Origin: Lepidodermella squamata
Taxonomy: Eukaryota > Gastrotricha
Direction of reading: 5' to 3'
DNA: 64,000 nt
NCBI GenBank assembly: GCA_047495785.1
Contig: JBLDXI010000015.1
Coordinates: 4,464,001-4,528,000, forward strand
Positions 1 to 11,000 of this stretch are shown in pieces. A program made the translations under genes and the position numbers. The notes under the pieces are model-generated. The model searched no databases. It was given only the letters and a program-made list of their open reading frames with translations, and had not been told where the DNA came from. The first letter of the stretch is position 1. Every line of letters starts with the position of its first letter.

Positions 1-1722
1 ATTATCAACTGGATCGCCCGACAACACATCGCCCTCTGCAGGAAGTGCGGTTTCAGGCTCAGCTAAATAAAGAAAAACAGTTGATCGATCTATTTCACGC
101 GATTTAGAGCTCACTTGGATCACTCATTAAGTATTATAACAGAGAACAGGAAATTTCGCATCAATCCATAAAAACTGAAAAACTTTGGCTATGCACAACC
201 GCACAACATGGATTGCGTGGACCATAGCGTTGCCATAGCACTGCTTTTTTGTCTTGACTGCATTTACATTACTTTTATATGATTAACTTTTAATTACCAT
301 ATAAAAACATTTTGTATTAATTTAATATTGTATCACGTGACATCGCGAGCGGGATTTTTTTTTATTTTATCCTAAACGAGACCAAACGAGAACGCGGAGG
401 AGGCGATCCTGACTGAATCTAGTTCAACTTTGAAAAGTACATTAAAGAAGTGATATCTTTATTTTTGCTTAAATCAACGAAAAATCGGAATCTGAGCGCG
501 GCCATGTTAAAAACACAACTACCAACTTTGTCATCAGCATTATGAAACGCAGTAAGATCAGAAGTCCGGAGTCAGAGGACTGGCGAGAAAGTTGAAACGT
601 GAGTACTACGTTGCAATCGCTGCTTCAGCGACCAAGTGTAGGTGGTCGAAGGAGGATCATCTGAATGGCTATTAACTTCTCTTGCACAACAGTTTGGTTT
701 CCGCAAATTCTACAACGTAATCACCTGAGAAATCCATTCAAGGAACCTCTTAAACCTGAACCTCTTCTTGGATTCACTCTATACTGAAGGAATCGTCGCC
801 TCTCGAGTCGTTCTGATTTTACATAAAGTCGATCGAACTCTACTGGGACTAATATAAGATACAAATTGTTAAACTTAACAATGCCTCCTTGGTGGCACTG
901 TGATAAAACACGGCGTCTCTCACGGCAATGTTCTTTACAATGTTTTACGTATTTACAATTTACGCCAGTGAACTTTCTGGCTTAGTATCTGACCCTGAAT
1001 GCGCAGTGCATAATTTTATATGGCCATGACACTAGGATCTATGCAGCCTGAGAATCTATTGAAGGGGCCAAAGCCAAATTCTAGACACAAGTCACGTCGA
1101 ACTTCGTCGTCCAATTTGTGATGGGGCAACTTGATCTATTTATCACAGTAGAGCCATAATTTATTTGCTATTCTAGTTATTATAGCTTTCTTTGGCTACC
1201 CATTTGTAAAATCAAAGTGACCTCATCCTCGTGTCTGACGGTATTATCTTATCTCACTCTTTATTCTACTTATTTTTGTATTCTTATCTTATCTTGCGTG
1301 CTAAGTCGGTAATTCTGATTGTTACTCGGCCCTCATGAGCACGAGCCAAAGAACGGGCACGGGGCACGAAGGCGGGGAATAGCGCGACTCGCGTCATCCG
1401 TCAAATGAATTCTGCAAAGCTCACACTGCAAGCTACCGAATTGTGAAGGAGCAACTCGGATACATTGTTTTATTAGATTCGTAACATAAAGTTTTGTAAC
1501 CGGTTGCGTCACCTTGGCCGGCCGTCGGTTCGGGCCCCGTTTCCTCCGGCGTGATTGCTGGCCCTGGCGTCACGGGGCCCTTGTGAAACATCGCCCCTGA
1601 CTAGGGTGACTAGGGTTCTAATCTTCAACTGATTCTAAAGCGATACTTGGACTACGATGTATTTTTAGAGAGTTCAATATTAACTGAAAACGCTGAGTAT
1701 CCGCTCTTTAATCATTCGAAGA
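1..1722. other. Region upstream of the GPx gene, no convincing gene
   Basis: I see no supported coding gene here. On the minus strand an acceptor-like TTTATTTAG ends at about position 73 and is followed leftwards by an open stretch to the window edge, so the first 72 bases could be an exon of a gene off the left side, but this is weak. Around 1490-1620 the DNA turns GC-rich just before the GPx start and holds a perfect 9-bp inverted repeat, GGGCCCCGT at 1532-1540 and ACGGGGCCC at 1572-1580. This GC-rich block is a plausible promoter area for the selenoprotein gene. Confidence 0.4.
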
Positions 1723-2438
1723 ATGGTGAGTGTGGTAGCTAATTTCCAGAAATCGTATATTTGAATATTCATGACAGGCTTCAAAATCTGGAGCCCAATC
1801 TATGTTTGATTTTACGGTCAAGGACATTGACGGAAACGATGTCTCGCTGGAAAAATACCGGTTAGTTTTCTGCACTTCGTGCAAATGATAGGTTTTTATT
1901 TACTATGTTTGAACAGCGGGAAAGTTTCACTTGTGGTCAATGTTGCGTCCCAATGAGGTTTCACAGCCAAGAATTATGCCCAGCTTCAAGAAATGTACGC
2001 CAAATATGACGGGAAGCTGGCGATTCTTGGCTTTCCTTGCAACCAATTCGGGAAACAAGTAATCTCATTGACTATAAAAATAAGGTCCTTTTTCAAAACT
2101 ATCGTCTTATCGTCTTAGGAACCTGGTTGTGACATCGACATTAAAGAATTTGTCAAGAAACGTGGAGTTACCTTCGACATGTTCGCCAAAGTTGATGTCA
2201 ATGGTGATACCGCCGACCCGCTCTATAAATTCTTAAAGAGTGCTCAAGGTGGCTGGTTCGGAGAGTATGTTTTTTTGAAATCGCAATGCACGCTGAATAT
2301 TAATATTATGTCAATAGTGCGATTAAATGGAATTTCACCAAGTTCCTGGTAAACAAGGAGGGAAAACCAGTTGAGCGCTATGCCCCGACAACGGCGCCGG
2401 TGGATATCCAGAAAGACATTGACAAGCTATTGGCTTGA
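1723..2438 (+). CDS. Phospholipid-hydroperoxide glutathione peroxidase (GPX4-like), selenocysteine enzyme
   Basis: Exons 1723-1725, 1778-1860, 1917-2058, 2119-2264 and 2318-2438 give 164 residues, the usual length of cytosolic GPX4. Exon 1 contributes only the ATG. GPX4-type enzymes reduce lipid and small hydroperoxides with thiols. An in-frame TGA at 1954-1956 (residue 42) lies in the motif NVASQUG, exactly where the family carries catalytic selenocysteine, and the frame continues through all later exons. The rest of the catalytic tetrad is present: Gln76 in the FGKQEPG motif, and Trp129 and Asn130 in IKWNF. The short oligomerisation loop of tetrameric GPx types is absent, as in monomeric GPX4. 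A SECIS-like hairpin follows 50 bp after the stop. A gene finder that does not read TGA as Sec would truncate this gene or split it in two. Assignment to the GPX4 subfamily is by motif and length only. Confidence 0.93.
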
Positions 2439-2489
2439 AATCATGACCGTTCGCTGCATCGATTACTGACGTTGGTTGGGTGTTGAAGC

Positions 2490-2548
2490 TTGTTATGACG
2501 GGTTGCTCAGAAACCTCTTACCCGGAGGTTGAGCGGCTCTGATGTTTT
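2490..2548 (+). promoter_or_regulatory. SECIS element in the GPx 3' UTR
   Basis: The core is ATGA at 2495-2498, an unpaired AAA at 2511-2513 and TGAT starting at 2540, which matches the eukaryotic SECIS quartet plus apical adenines. GTTGCTCA pairs with TGAGCGGC to form the central helix, and CCTC pairs with GAGG above the adenines. It starts about 50 bp after the GPx stop codon on the same strand, where it can recruit SBP2 and recode the in-frame TGA. Structure was folded by eye. Confidence 0.85.
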
Positions 2549-2738
2549 AGCCTCTTCAGCCGATTTAATGAATGTTCTCGATGTTTGCTGAGCAGTTATG
2601 AGTTAATTATTAATTATGATTTTTTAGGTTTAGAGATTCATCTACTACAGTCTCTTCACGTGTAATTATGATGCGGTAATATGGCTAACACCCTGCGCAA
2701 CATAGTTTAATCCGGATTCATAGCTTTTGATCGAAATG

Positions 2739-2744
2739 AATAAA
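2739..2744 (+). terminator. Polyadenylation signal AATAAA of the GPx gene
   Basis: A canonical AATAAA lies 300 bp after the GPx stop and about 190 bp after the SECIS element, in the expected orientation. Confidence 0.6.
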
Positions 2745-2811
2745 TCAAAAATTTCCATTATGCTGCTTTATTTAACTCAAATTGCGGAGCCAGAACTCAT
2801 CGAGAAATAAA

Positions 2812-3359
2812 ATGCCGAGGAAATATGGGAATAAAGTTGAAAGGCTGAACGCTGAGCTGTCGTTGCACATCGGCGTGTTGCAATAGCAAGCTATCAAGCG
2901 ACCCACCTGAGTGCAACCGTTTGGATATGGGTGCGATTCACAAGATCTTTGTCAGCAAAACTGCAAGTTATTGCAAAAATACGAAAGAAATGCTCACCTT
3001 ACTGAACTATGAATCGTTTGAGAGTAAGCATACACAACTTTAGAACAGCTTGAGCAATTCTCAGCAGGCATAGTTGGAACAAACTGATCCAAAAGAACGA
3101 AAGCTTTATGCGGTAGAGAGTCGTCTCGCTTGTTGATAGCGACATGGCAGCTGATCCCAATGACTAAGTAATTATCAAGATATACTATCGCACTGAGCGA
3201 AGTAAGGTAAAATTCAAACCTCTGGGGACAATGCCGGCAGAGACTATCATTAGGGCCATTATGTGCCGCGTTGGCGATATGGGCATCAGTAACTTTACGA
3301 TGTCATTGCAGACAACAACAATCACACCTAGGTTGTTGATGAATGTCAATTGCAAATAG
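2812..3359 (+). pseudogene. Possible degraded coding sequence (weak Ras-association/ubiquitin-like resemblance)
   Basis: Translating this plus-strand stretch gives protein-like text interrupted by stops. A 24-codon start at 2812 ends in TAG. Later, an ATG at 3144 ends in TAA at 3165 and is followed without a break by 63 open codons to TAG at 3359. That part begins VIIKIYYRTERSKVKF, which looks like the first two strands of a Ras-association or ubiquitin-like fold. I found no convincing splice sites that would rescue one frame. It may be a decayed retrocopy or chance. Between it and the next gene (3360-3916) I see nothing. Confidence 0.2.
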
Positions 3360-3916
3360 GCTGGTTATAGTCGTACAATTAAAGGTTGACTGGTTGTAAC
3401 GCAGGAAAGCGCAGAGCTGTGGTATTTCATCTCCCGGAATTATTGTATATTTTTAGTACAGCTCGGCACAGCCTAACAATGAAATGACAATGGCGGAAAA
3501 CGAAAATAAATTTCTATGTATTCTTTACGAGACATGGTAAACTTGACACGACTCGAAATATGTGATTCTTTGATGACACACGAGGTAAAGAGATGAAGTA
3601 AATACGCTTTGCAACTCTTGTTACATTTCATCTAAATATTAAGGCTTATGTTTCTGCTGCAGGCAACAATTTCAGTGCATTCAGGCGGTGAACATAAATG
3701 CAGAACGCGATGGTTTAAAAGCGGAAAAGTGCGCAAAAATGGAAGATTTCAGTTTCTCGCAAAGTCCATAATTGAAACCGGGTTTTTCTGATGTCTGAAA
3801 TTACGTGCACAAGCCTCATGACTTATCTCTGACTGTGATCGACATACCGAATAAAATATATTTATACTGTAAGGTAGTGAAAATTATTGGCAAGGTTATG
3901 TTCCGGTATAAAACGG

Positions 3917-4895
3917 TTAGCAAGAACAGTTATTTGCGAAATAGATTGCTAAAATGACCATCATTATTAGCATGACCACCAAGCTAGATGCGTAGAAAAT
4001 TATTTCCAAATTTGAAATGACGGGTTCTCCTGCAAAATAAAAAAATAAATAGACAAAGCTATCAACAAGTTTGGTTGTTACCTGGAATATTTGGCAAAGG
4101 CAATAATACCACCTTTCGCGTTACTTCATAGATTGGAGTCGAAGTCACCTCATGCAGCATAGCTGGTTTCGTAAAGTTTTAATATACATGAGCGCGAAAT
4201 TTATTAAATGTAAAATGCATACCAGGTATACATTGGGGTAAAATGTTCAGCCACTCGCCATTGTCCAGGCAAAAGTTGTCATCGTACCCCAGGATCTCGA
4301 AGCCAAGGTCGCATTGGAACATTATGTGAGTTCCCGGGTAAAATCGACTGTCGTTGGATCTACCGCTCTTAAAATTCGTCGCTGAGCGAGCTTGCCACAC
4401 TGGTTGCAATATAATCATCGCTGCATGTCGGGGCGTGTCAGGTATTTCGCAAGTAATCGCTTTGTCTACGTCAGTGGCTATTTATTTTATATTGATACGT
4501 CTTCAACCGGGTGATGTTATTTCCCAATTTAATTAATGAAAACCTTTGGAGCAATAACCAAGTGGCTTGTCAAGACTCCCTGATGCCAAGCATCTTGCCT
4601 CTGCTCTGCCAATTATTGAGAAACCGGGTAAACAAATTAAGTAAGCCGTCTTGTCAACTTTAAGAAGGCCGTCGTTCGAGATTCCATCAGGAATATTGAT
4701 CATCCCGTATTGGACGTCTGGCAACGGGCAGTTTCTTGAATTGACCATCTATTACGCCCGTTTCAAACATTCAAGCTATCACGAAGAGGATGTGAATTTC
4801 GAATATACCTTAAAATTATTGACAAAGAATCCTGCAAAAAGAATAACTCCCAAGTTGATTTTATAGCTGGCTGCTCTCGACAACGACAGACTCAT
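3917..4895 (-). CDS. Single-pass membrane protein with two sushi (CCP) domains, paralogue A
   Basis: The model is five minus-strand exons: 4895-4809, 4748-4544, 4465-4223, 4162-4082 and 4029-3917, 242 residues. Exon 1 encodes a 29-residue signal peptide with the hydrophobic core LGVILFAGFF. Exon 2 is sushi domain 1 (four Cys, starting NCPLPD). Exon 3 is sushi domain 2, ending in the typical GEWLNILPQC. Exon 4 is a short stalk. Exon 5 holds the transmembrane helix and a tiny cytoplasmic tail ending NNCSC. All junctions after the first are phase 1, as usual for shuffled extracellular modules. The divergent neighbour has the same layout, so the two are paralogues. Sushi domains bind proteins in complement, adhesion and synaptic systems; the partner is unknown here. 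The paired Cys at the tail could be palmitoylated. Confidence 0.8.
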
Positions 4896-5572
4896 AATAA
4901 ATAATAAACTGAACAGAACTTGCGTAAAGAAATGACTTCTCTTTACGCATGCGAAGCTATGCGAAAAGTTCCTATAGTGGCGTCCTCTTAGCCTTTATTG
5001 TTTAGATTTTCCATTGAGTCTTTTAACAGTGTTTCATCTTGAGGACTTATTGTTGTTAGATTCATTTTAAGCAAGATTTCAGCTCTGAATTTCGTTGCTT
5101 TATCTGTTATTCGGTGCAGCATTTCTGCGAGTTGGTGTCAACATAGAAGTCACCATATAGAAGTAGCCAGATATGCGCTTGACATTATTGACATTATTGA
5201 ATTTCGGAATTTGTTTGTTCGGAAATTGTGGCGCGGTAAATTACTCATTCATTGAATTTCACTAAATTTACAACGAGCAAAGTTTAAAAGTTGAATCGTG
5301 AGCACAACACTTGTGCCTCTGCAGAAGAAAATTCAATGTGCTTTCCTCAGCCCAAGAATACCTAAAATTAAATTCCGAATTAAGCCACAGTTTTACGTGC
5401 AGTAAAAATCGTCAACGTGGAAAGCTAAATTTAAATTATTATAGTCATTTAGCTCTCTGTTTGGGCCTTTGGCTGCTTTTCTTGTACCATTTTGTTCATT
5501 TATCATTTCATTTAAATGTTTTTTTTTGTTTTCCGATTTAAACCCTCTCTGACTTCTACAATGTGAATACAG
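4896..5572. other. Head-to-head intergenic region of the two sushi genes
   Basis: At most 677 bp separate the start codon of paralogue A (minus) from the first confident exon of paralogue B (plus), so the two probably share regulatory DNA. A plus-strand open stretch at 5311-5501 ends in a hydrophobic run (HLALCLGLWLLFLYHF) followed by GT and in phase 0. It is a good candidate for the signal-peptide exon of paralogue B, but it has no in-frame ATG, so another upstream exon would be needed. Confidence 0.4.
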
Positions 5573-6412
5573 AGTTGCGTTGCACCTGTCATCTCTCGTG
5601 GCTTGATACGCATTAGCTCCAACGAATCTCCAGTTGTTTCAGCCACACAAGAACTCGCAATAGGCACTGTAGTAAAACTTGAATGCGAAAAGAATTTCCG
5701 TCCAAAACGCTCCTTGCAAGCAATATGCTCTGATAACGGCGAACTGGTTCCTCCCCTTGGATCTTGCGTCCGTAAGTTATAACAACGATGATGAATGGTG
5801 GTGGCTTAATGTAGTTATATTCATGTAGCATTTACTTGTGAGCTTCGCAAGTCGTACATTAGAGATGGATTCTTGTCTTTCACCCAGAACTCTTCGACAC
5901 CCTCAATGTCAACCGATACCTCTCTGTTTTACGATGTAGCATCAAAAATCAAATTGCTATGTCAGCCTGGACGTCTTCTTTCACACGACGATCTAATTGC
6001 TTGTGGGGCTGATGGAACGTGGAGTGCAAGTTTACCTCAATGTATTAAAGGTAAAGAGGGCGAATTATATAAGCTTGATTCAAGTTCTTCTCTGTAAGTC
6101 AGTAAGCTCACCCTCAGCTGGAAAACCATCTACGCCTAGTACAAAGCTTTCAAGCCATCTCACCCATGGCAGCGACAGGGAAGAAATTTCCTATAATGAA
6201 TATGTGGTTCCATGGCATCAACTGAATCTAGATACGAAAGCAGGTGCGGCATCATTTTAATGAATTCTAAGATCATACTCTCAACTTTTACAGTGCCCCT
6301 GATGACCCAAAATGAGATCATTGCACTTGTCATTTTTGGCACACTACTGGTGGCTCTTGTCATTCTAACAGCTTTGGTCACCTTCAAGCGGTGCAGCTGC
6401 CTCAGCTGTTGA
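5573..6412 (+). CDS. Single-pass membrane protein with two sushi (CCP) domains, paralogue B (5' end unresolved)
   Basis: Confident exons are 5573-5771, 5829-6050, 6103-6243 and 6294-6412. Exon 1 encodes sushi domain 1 starting SCVAPVISRG, with Cys pairs matching the CCP fold. Exon 2 encodes sushi domain 2, ending GTWSASLPQC. Exon 3 is a Ser/Thr-rich stalk, which could be O-glycosylated. Exon 4 has a transmembrane helix (IIALVIFGTLLVALVIL) and a short tail ending CSCLSC. Exon order and phase-1 junctions are the same as in the divergent paralogue upstream, and both tails end in Cys-rich CSC. The signal-peptide exon is missing from the model; a hydrophobic phase-0 candidate ends at about 5501. 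Function is unknown beyond a predicted cell-surface role. Confidence 0.75.
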
Positions 6413-6416
6413 TTTC

Positions 6417-6422
6417 AATAAA
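6417..6422 (+). terminator. Polyadenylation signal of sushi paralogue B
   Basis: AATAAA starts five bases after the stop codon, implying a very short 3' UTR. Confidence 0.6.
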
Positions 6423-7134
6423 ACAAATGTGGAGTTCTATCGGGTCATGCTGAAATATACCTAACTTAGATCGCAGGTTCACTGTTGAGTCTGATTATTA
6501 TCCAACTGCAGTGAAAGCACCAATCTCATGTAATCATCAGATAAGTATGGCATGTGTCATTAGCTTTTTTGCTGGGTTTATCAACGCGATTGTGAATCGC
6601 AATACTCGGAGCGCACGTTTACCCATAGACACAACAAGGGAAATTATGCGACAAATAATTGATCATGCGATAAATCAGCAACTCACAGGCAAACTTGTTT
6701 TTACCCTTTCTGCAAACGCATTGAATTTCAAAGACTCCATGGTTTATGAAGTTTATCACTCAATTGTTTTAATCACGAGTTTACGATTTCTCGGTCTCTC
6801 TCGCTGTAAGATGGCATTGAGGCGGTAATAGCTGGCAAAATTAATGTGTTCAAATTACGCGCCATCATTGCTATGGAAACAAAATAATTTTATACTTCTG
6901 ATAATATACAAAATGTTTATTTTATTTGTTTTCGAAATTAAACATTTTAATGTGTGAAACTATACGTGTTGATTTTTCTGAGTGGCGCGGGTAGTAAAGT
7001 TTTGGGAGTGTTACTTGGAAAAGTTGGTGCCCCGAGATTTGGGGCTATGCAGGTCGAAGGTCAGGCGTTTTATCAATAACCGTCTAATACATCTGTTGAA
7101 ACTAAAATTTTGCAAATGCTCTTCTAGCGAGACC
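6423..7134. other. Intergenic region before MMACHC
   Basis: There is an unbroken plus-strand frame of about 105 codons at 6511-6828, but it lacks a good ATG context and family motifs, and I do not call it. The frame upstream of MMACHC (from about 6982) is open by chance or is 5' UTR. An acceptor-like GCTCTTCTAG ends seven bases before the MMACHC ATG. Confidence 0.4.
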
Positions 7135-7887
7135 ATGGACACAAGCGATGGTTTCTCACGAATTATTGGTCGAGCTCGAGATGAGTTGGAGCCATGGGGC
7201 TTTGAAGTGCACCCTTTTAAAGTGGAGTGGTACAATCAGCTGGTGGCTAATACCTTCCAGCTTAATGCTGCCGACGCTAAAACCGTCTTGCTTATCGTCA
7301 GTGCGCCGTCGATGTTTGAATCTCTATTTCTGCCTAGTTTAAAATCTCGACAGCCTGCTCACGATGGAGTGATTATTGACCCGATTGACGAATGCGTGAA
7401 GGCGAAGGTATCTGAAGCAGTGGAGTCTATCTCGTCAGAGGTGACACAGGTGTTATACGATTTTGAAATGTTCCATGGACGCAGGCCGAAAATTCTCATG
7501 CAAACTGCAGGTCATGTTTCAGGGGCAGCATATTACTACAGACCATCGGATATTAAGTCGCTTGAAGGAGTTAATCCTGATTGCAAAAGATGGTATGGCT
7601 GTTGCCTACATCCTCGTTATGGTGGTTGGTTTGCTTTCCGTGCTGCAATCGTTACTTCAATCGATTGGCCTGATAGCATTCCTCAGCCCGATCCGGTCGA
7701 TATCTTGTCAAATGATAGTAAGAAAATATTTAGCCTCCTTCATTCATTTAATACGAATTGGCGAGATAACAAATGGCGTAGTTGCTCAAATCCGGCCGAG
7801 AAATATTCAGAACTACAAAATACTTATTTTCTAACCTTGCCAGAGAATCGACTGAAACTTATCTCCGAGTGGCTAAAATCGATGTGA
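7135..7887 (+). CDS. MMACHC: MMACHC (cblC), cobalamin trafficking and decyanation/dealkylation protein
   Basis: An intronless 250-residue protein. MMACHC binds incoming cobalamin in the cytosol, removes its upper axial ligand and hands it on for the methionine synthase and methylmalonyl-CoA mutase cofactors. Family motifs are visible in order: PWGFEVHPFKVEWYNQL near the N terminus, DPIDECV, RRPKILMQTAGHVSGAAYYY in the middle, then CLHPRYGGWFAFRA and the C-terminal FNTNWRDNKW. The ATG at 7135 was chosen because it gives the normal N terminus; the frame is open further upstream but holds no family sequence. An acceptor-like TCTTCTAG lies just before the start. The Pro-rich C-terminal extension of the mammalian protein is absent, as is usual in invertebrates. 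Confidence 0.93.
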   Translation: MDTSDGFSRIIGRARDELEPWGFEVHPFKVEWYNQLVANTFQLNAADAKTVLLIVSAPSMFESLFLPSLKSRQPAHDGVIIDPIDECVKAKVSEAVESISSEVTQVLYDFEMFHGRRPKILMQTAGHVSGAAYYYRPSDIKSLEGVNPDCKRWYGCCLHPRYGGWFAFRAAIVTSIDWPDSIPQPDPVDILSNDSKKIFSLLHSFNTNWRDNKWRSCSNPAEKYSELQNTYFLTLPENRLKLISEWLKSM

Positions 7888-8044
7888 TGCCTCTATTTTC
7901 TTCTTTAGATTTACTAATTAGTTTATGGTTTATGTTTTCCTCTAGTAAATGTCAGTGATAGCTTACTTGTTCATTTTATTTATGTAGATTTTTCATTTTA
8001 TGAACCTTCGAGAGGACTTGAAGCTGTCATAAGAGAAGAATATT

Positions 8045-11000
8045 ATGATAGCGACGAACTCCGCTCGCAGTTCTGTTACCGAAGAAGTGGAGCAGAATGC
8101 TTGCGAGGCATCTCCACCGTGCGAAACTGGTGCAGTGCCACAGGCAGCTGGCGTTGTTAAGCAGCACAAAGTAATCAGTGCCCGACAAACAGCTGAGATT
8201 ATCGAGAAGGCGGACGAAACAGTTCTGGTGTTGGATTGCCGATCTTTTATCGAGTACAACGCCAGCCATATTAAAAAAGCTATAAATGTGTGTTGTTCGA
8301 AGCTGATGAAACGGAGGCTTCAACAAGATAAAGTACGTTCGCCACTTTTTGGCATCATCTCTCTGATTTAATGCTTTGACAGATGTCTGTTCGGGACTTG
8401 TTGCTGCAGAGTTGCAGAGTAGACTCGGATGGAATAATTACAGTTGTCGTATACGACCAATGCACCGAACAACCTGCAAAGCTACCTGCTGATAGTTTCC
8501 TCGTCATTTTGATGACTAAACTGCTCGCTACTTTCAATAATGTCTTCTTTTTGAGAGGTATTGTTTATTGCTGTCATTTTTAATTGTTACTATTGTTAAT
8601 TTCAATGTAGGAGGGTTTCTGCATTTTCAAAACCATCACTCAAACCTTATCGAATCCAACTCTCCTGCTTCGCCTCTTATGACTTCTGTCACCCAACCTG
8701 CGCAGTCCCACTCGCCTGATACGCCGCCGACGCGTGTGCTGTCTTTTCTTTACCTTGGCAGCCAAATTGATGCAATGAACAAAGAATTTATTGAGGTAAG
8801 TGTGGCCCTTATCTTATCTGTAACACCGTAAATTATGAAATTATGTTTTTTTTATATTTTCCAGTCTCGTCGTATCACGTATGTGCTCAACGTGTCGGCT
8901 CATTGCCCTCAGTGTCCCCACGTCCCTGAAGCCAACTTTCTTCGCATTCCTATAAATGATACGTACAACGAAAAAATCGTTCCTCATCTGGGCGAGGCGT
9001 TCAAATTTCTTGGTTAGTATCAGTGTGAAATATACCAGTGGCATTTTTGAAATGTGCTTCACTTTAGATAAGGTGCGAGAATCTGGTGGTTGTGTTCTTG
9101 TGCATTGTCTTGCTGGCATTTCACGCTCGCCTACAATGGCCATCGCTTACCTTATGCACAGCCTTCGTCTATCCTACGAAGAAGCGTATCAGTAAGTTTA
9201 ATACCATTCTACAATGACAAACTCGAGAGCCACGCTTAGATATTAACGGTTTTTATGTGGTTACCTTACCCTCCTTCGAGCGCGATGCCACTCCCTTGGC
9301 ATGGCTTAGTTCTTTTGGCAATGGGGCAACGTTATTATGCGCGACATCGTCATGAGCCAATGGCCGTTGAATTGCAATATTATTAATGCGGCAGTAGTAG
9401 GACATTAGGCTTAATAATAATAATAATAATAATACAATATCTAAGGTACCTATTGATAATCTCAACGGAGTCGTACACGCTGTTTTTTTATACATACACA
9501 CCACAACGTCATGCTATGTAAACAAGCACGCCCGCCGCGTTCTTTTATACCTCTCATGAGTTTCCGTGTAATCTTACCTGACAAGCTGCCGTTTGGTAGT
9601 AGTTATATTTGCTAACACCAGCCCAAGCCGATGGTTTTTTCTATGATTGCGACTGTGAATGCTTTGTGGGTCTGCACAATGGGATGGAAAAGTGCGGGAC
9701 TTGGCTGTGTGCCACCACCTATTCCAGGCACCGCGTTGACGGGCACGTGGTTACTGTTATTAGTCTGTTCTAAAAGACGCGATCTAAAAATAGCAGGTTA
9801 TCTCATTGATAAGGGCCAAGCCTTGATAAAAAAAGATTAAGTTGACCTCAATTAGTGTTGAAGATATTGGTATGATGGCAAGATCTAAAGTTTATTTTCA
9901 TGAAATGCAGATATGTTCGAGAACGGAGGCCTACTATCGCACCAAACTTCAACTTCCTCGGTCAACTTCTCGAATACGAAAAGTCGATGAATGAAAATCG
10001 TCACCGGCGCCACAAGCGGCAACAATCTTTACAGGGTAATGTGACCAGTGGCAGCTCGAACAAGCCAATGGTTTTCGTTCCTACATCGTTATCGGGGGAC
10101 GAGAGCGCTACCTCGAATTTCGTTCAGCAACTGCAGCAACAGCGAATCGTCCAAATTCTGCGCCCCCATTGCACAGCGTTGCCGAAGCGACCAAGCCTTA
10201 CTGGCCTTACAGAACTTGCTCAGGCTGCGTCGGCAACCGGCGCTGAGGCAAATAACAGGAGCAATGCGGCACCCAATAAAAGCAACCATTGGGCGTTTGC
10301 AATGCTCAGCGATCCGTCGGAACTGTCGGAAAAATTTCCGCGGTTAGATTCGCCCACATCAGCAATGGCGAGGTACATCAATGATCTTTTAATTATAAAT
10401 TGATGATTCAGTGTTACGTTGATCATGAGTCATTGCTATTATTTCATATGTGACTCTAATGAAGATGTTTTTTTACCCCTTCAGATTATCGTTCGATCGG
10501 TCAATCTCGGTCGAGGTGCGCTTACCAATAAATCAGCAAAATCCCAATGACGTCACATCTATGTCGATCGATATCGACTGTGGTGACTGTGCGACGCCAA
10601 AGAGCAGCCAATGCTCCGACTCGTCGTCCCTCGCAGCCTTATTGGCAAAAGCAGCCGTGGCTTCCGCATCAGCGGCGGCCAACCTGAGTTCGCTCCCCTT
10701 GCGCAGTTGCGTCGTTGACGGGCGGTTATCTGCAGCTCTGTCTTCGGCGCATCACAGGGCGTTGACTTGCGCGGCGGCCGGATGTGCCGGCGGGCTGTCT
10801 ATGCCGTCGTTCGACAGCCTCGTGGCTACACTATCCCACTCGAGTTCAGGCACCGCGTCGGACGTGGCCGCGGCCGCGGAAACGTTCGCTGCGTGGCGGA
10901 AAACGCGCTCGCTGGATAACATGGCTATGCTTGACCCTCTTATCGAGTCACCGGATCGGCCATCCGGTTGGTCTCCGACAACACCAACAGCCCCAGGTGC

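Noticed and set aside
1954-1956. In-frame TGA in the GPx gene read as a nonsense mutation or pseudogene mark
   Set aside because: It falls exactly on the catalytic Sec position, all other residues and splice sites are intact, and a SECIS-like hairpin follows.
6511-6828. 105-codon open frame between sushi B and MMACHC
   Set aside because: It has no ATG at its start, no recognisable motif and no splice partners; kept only as an open stretch.
9631-9840. 69-codon open frame in the long phosphatase intron
   Set aside because: No family motif and no matching splice phase; skipping it joins the conserved EEAYQ and YVRERRPTIAP blocks perfectly.
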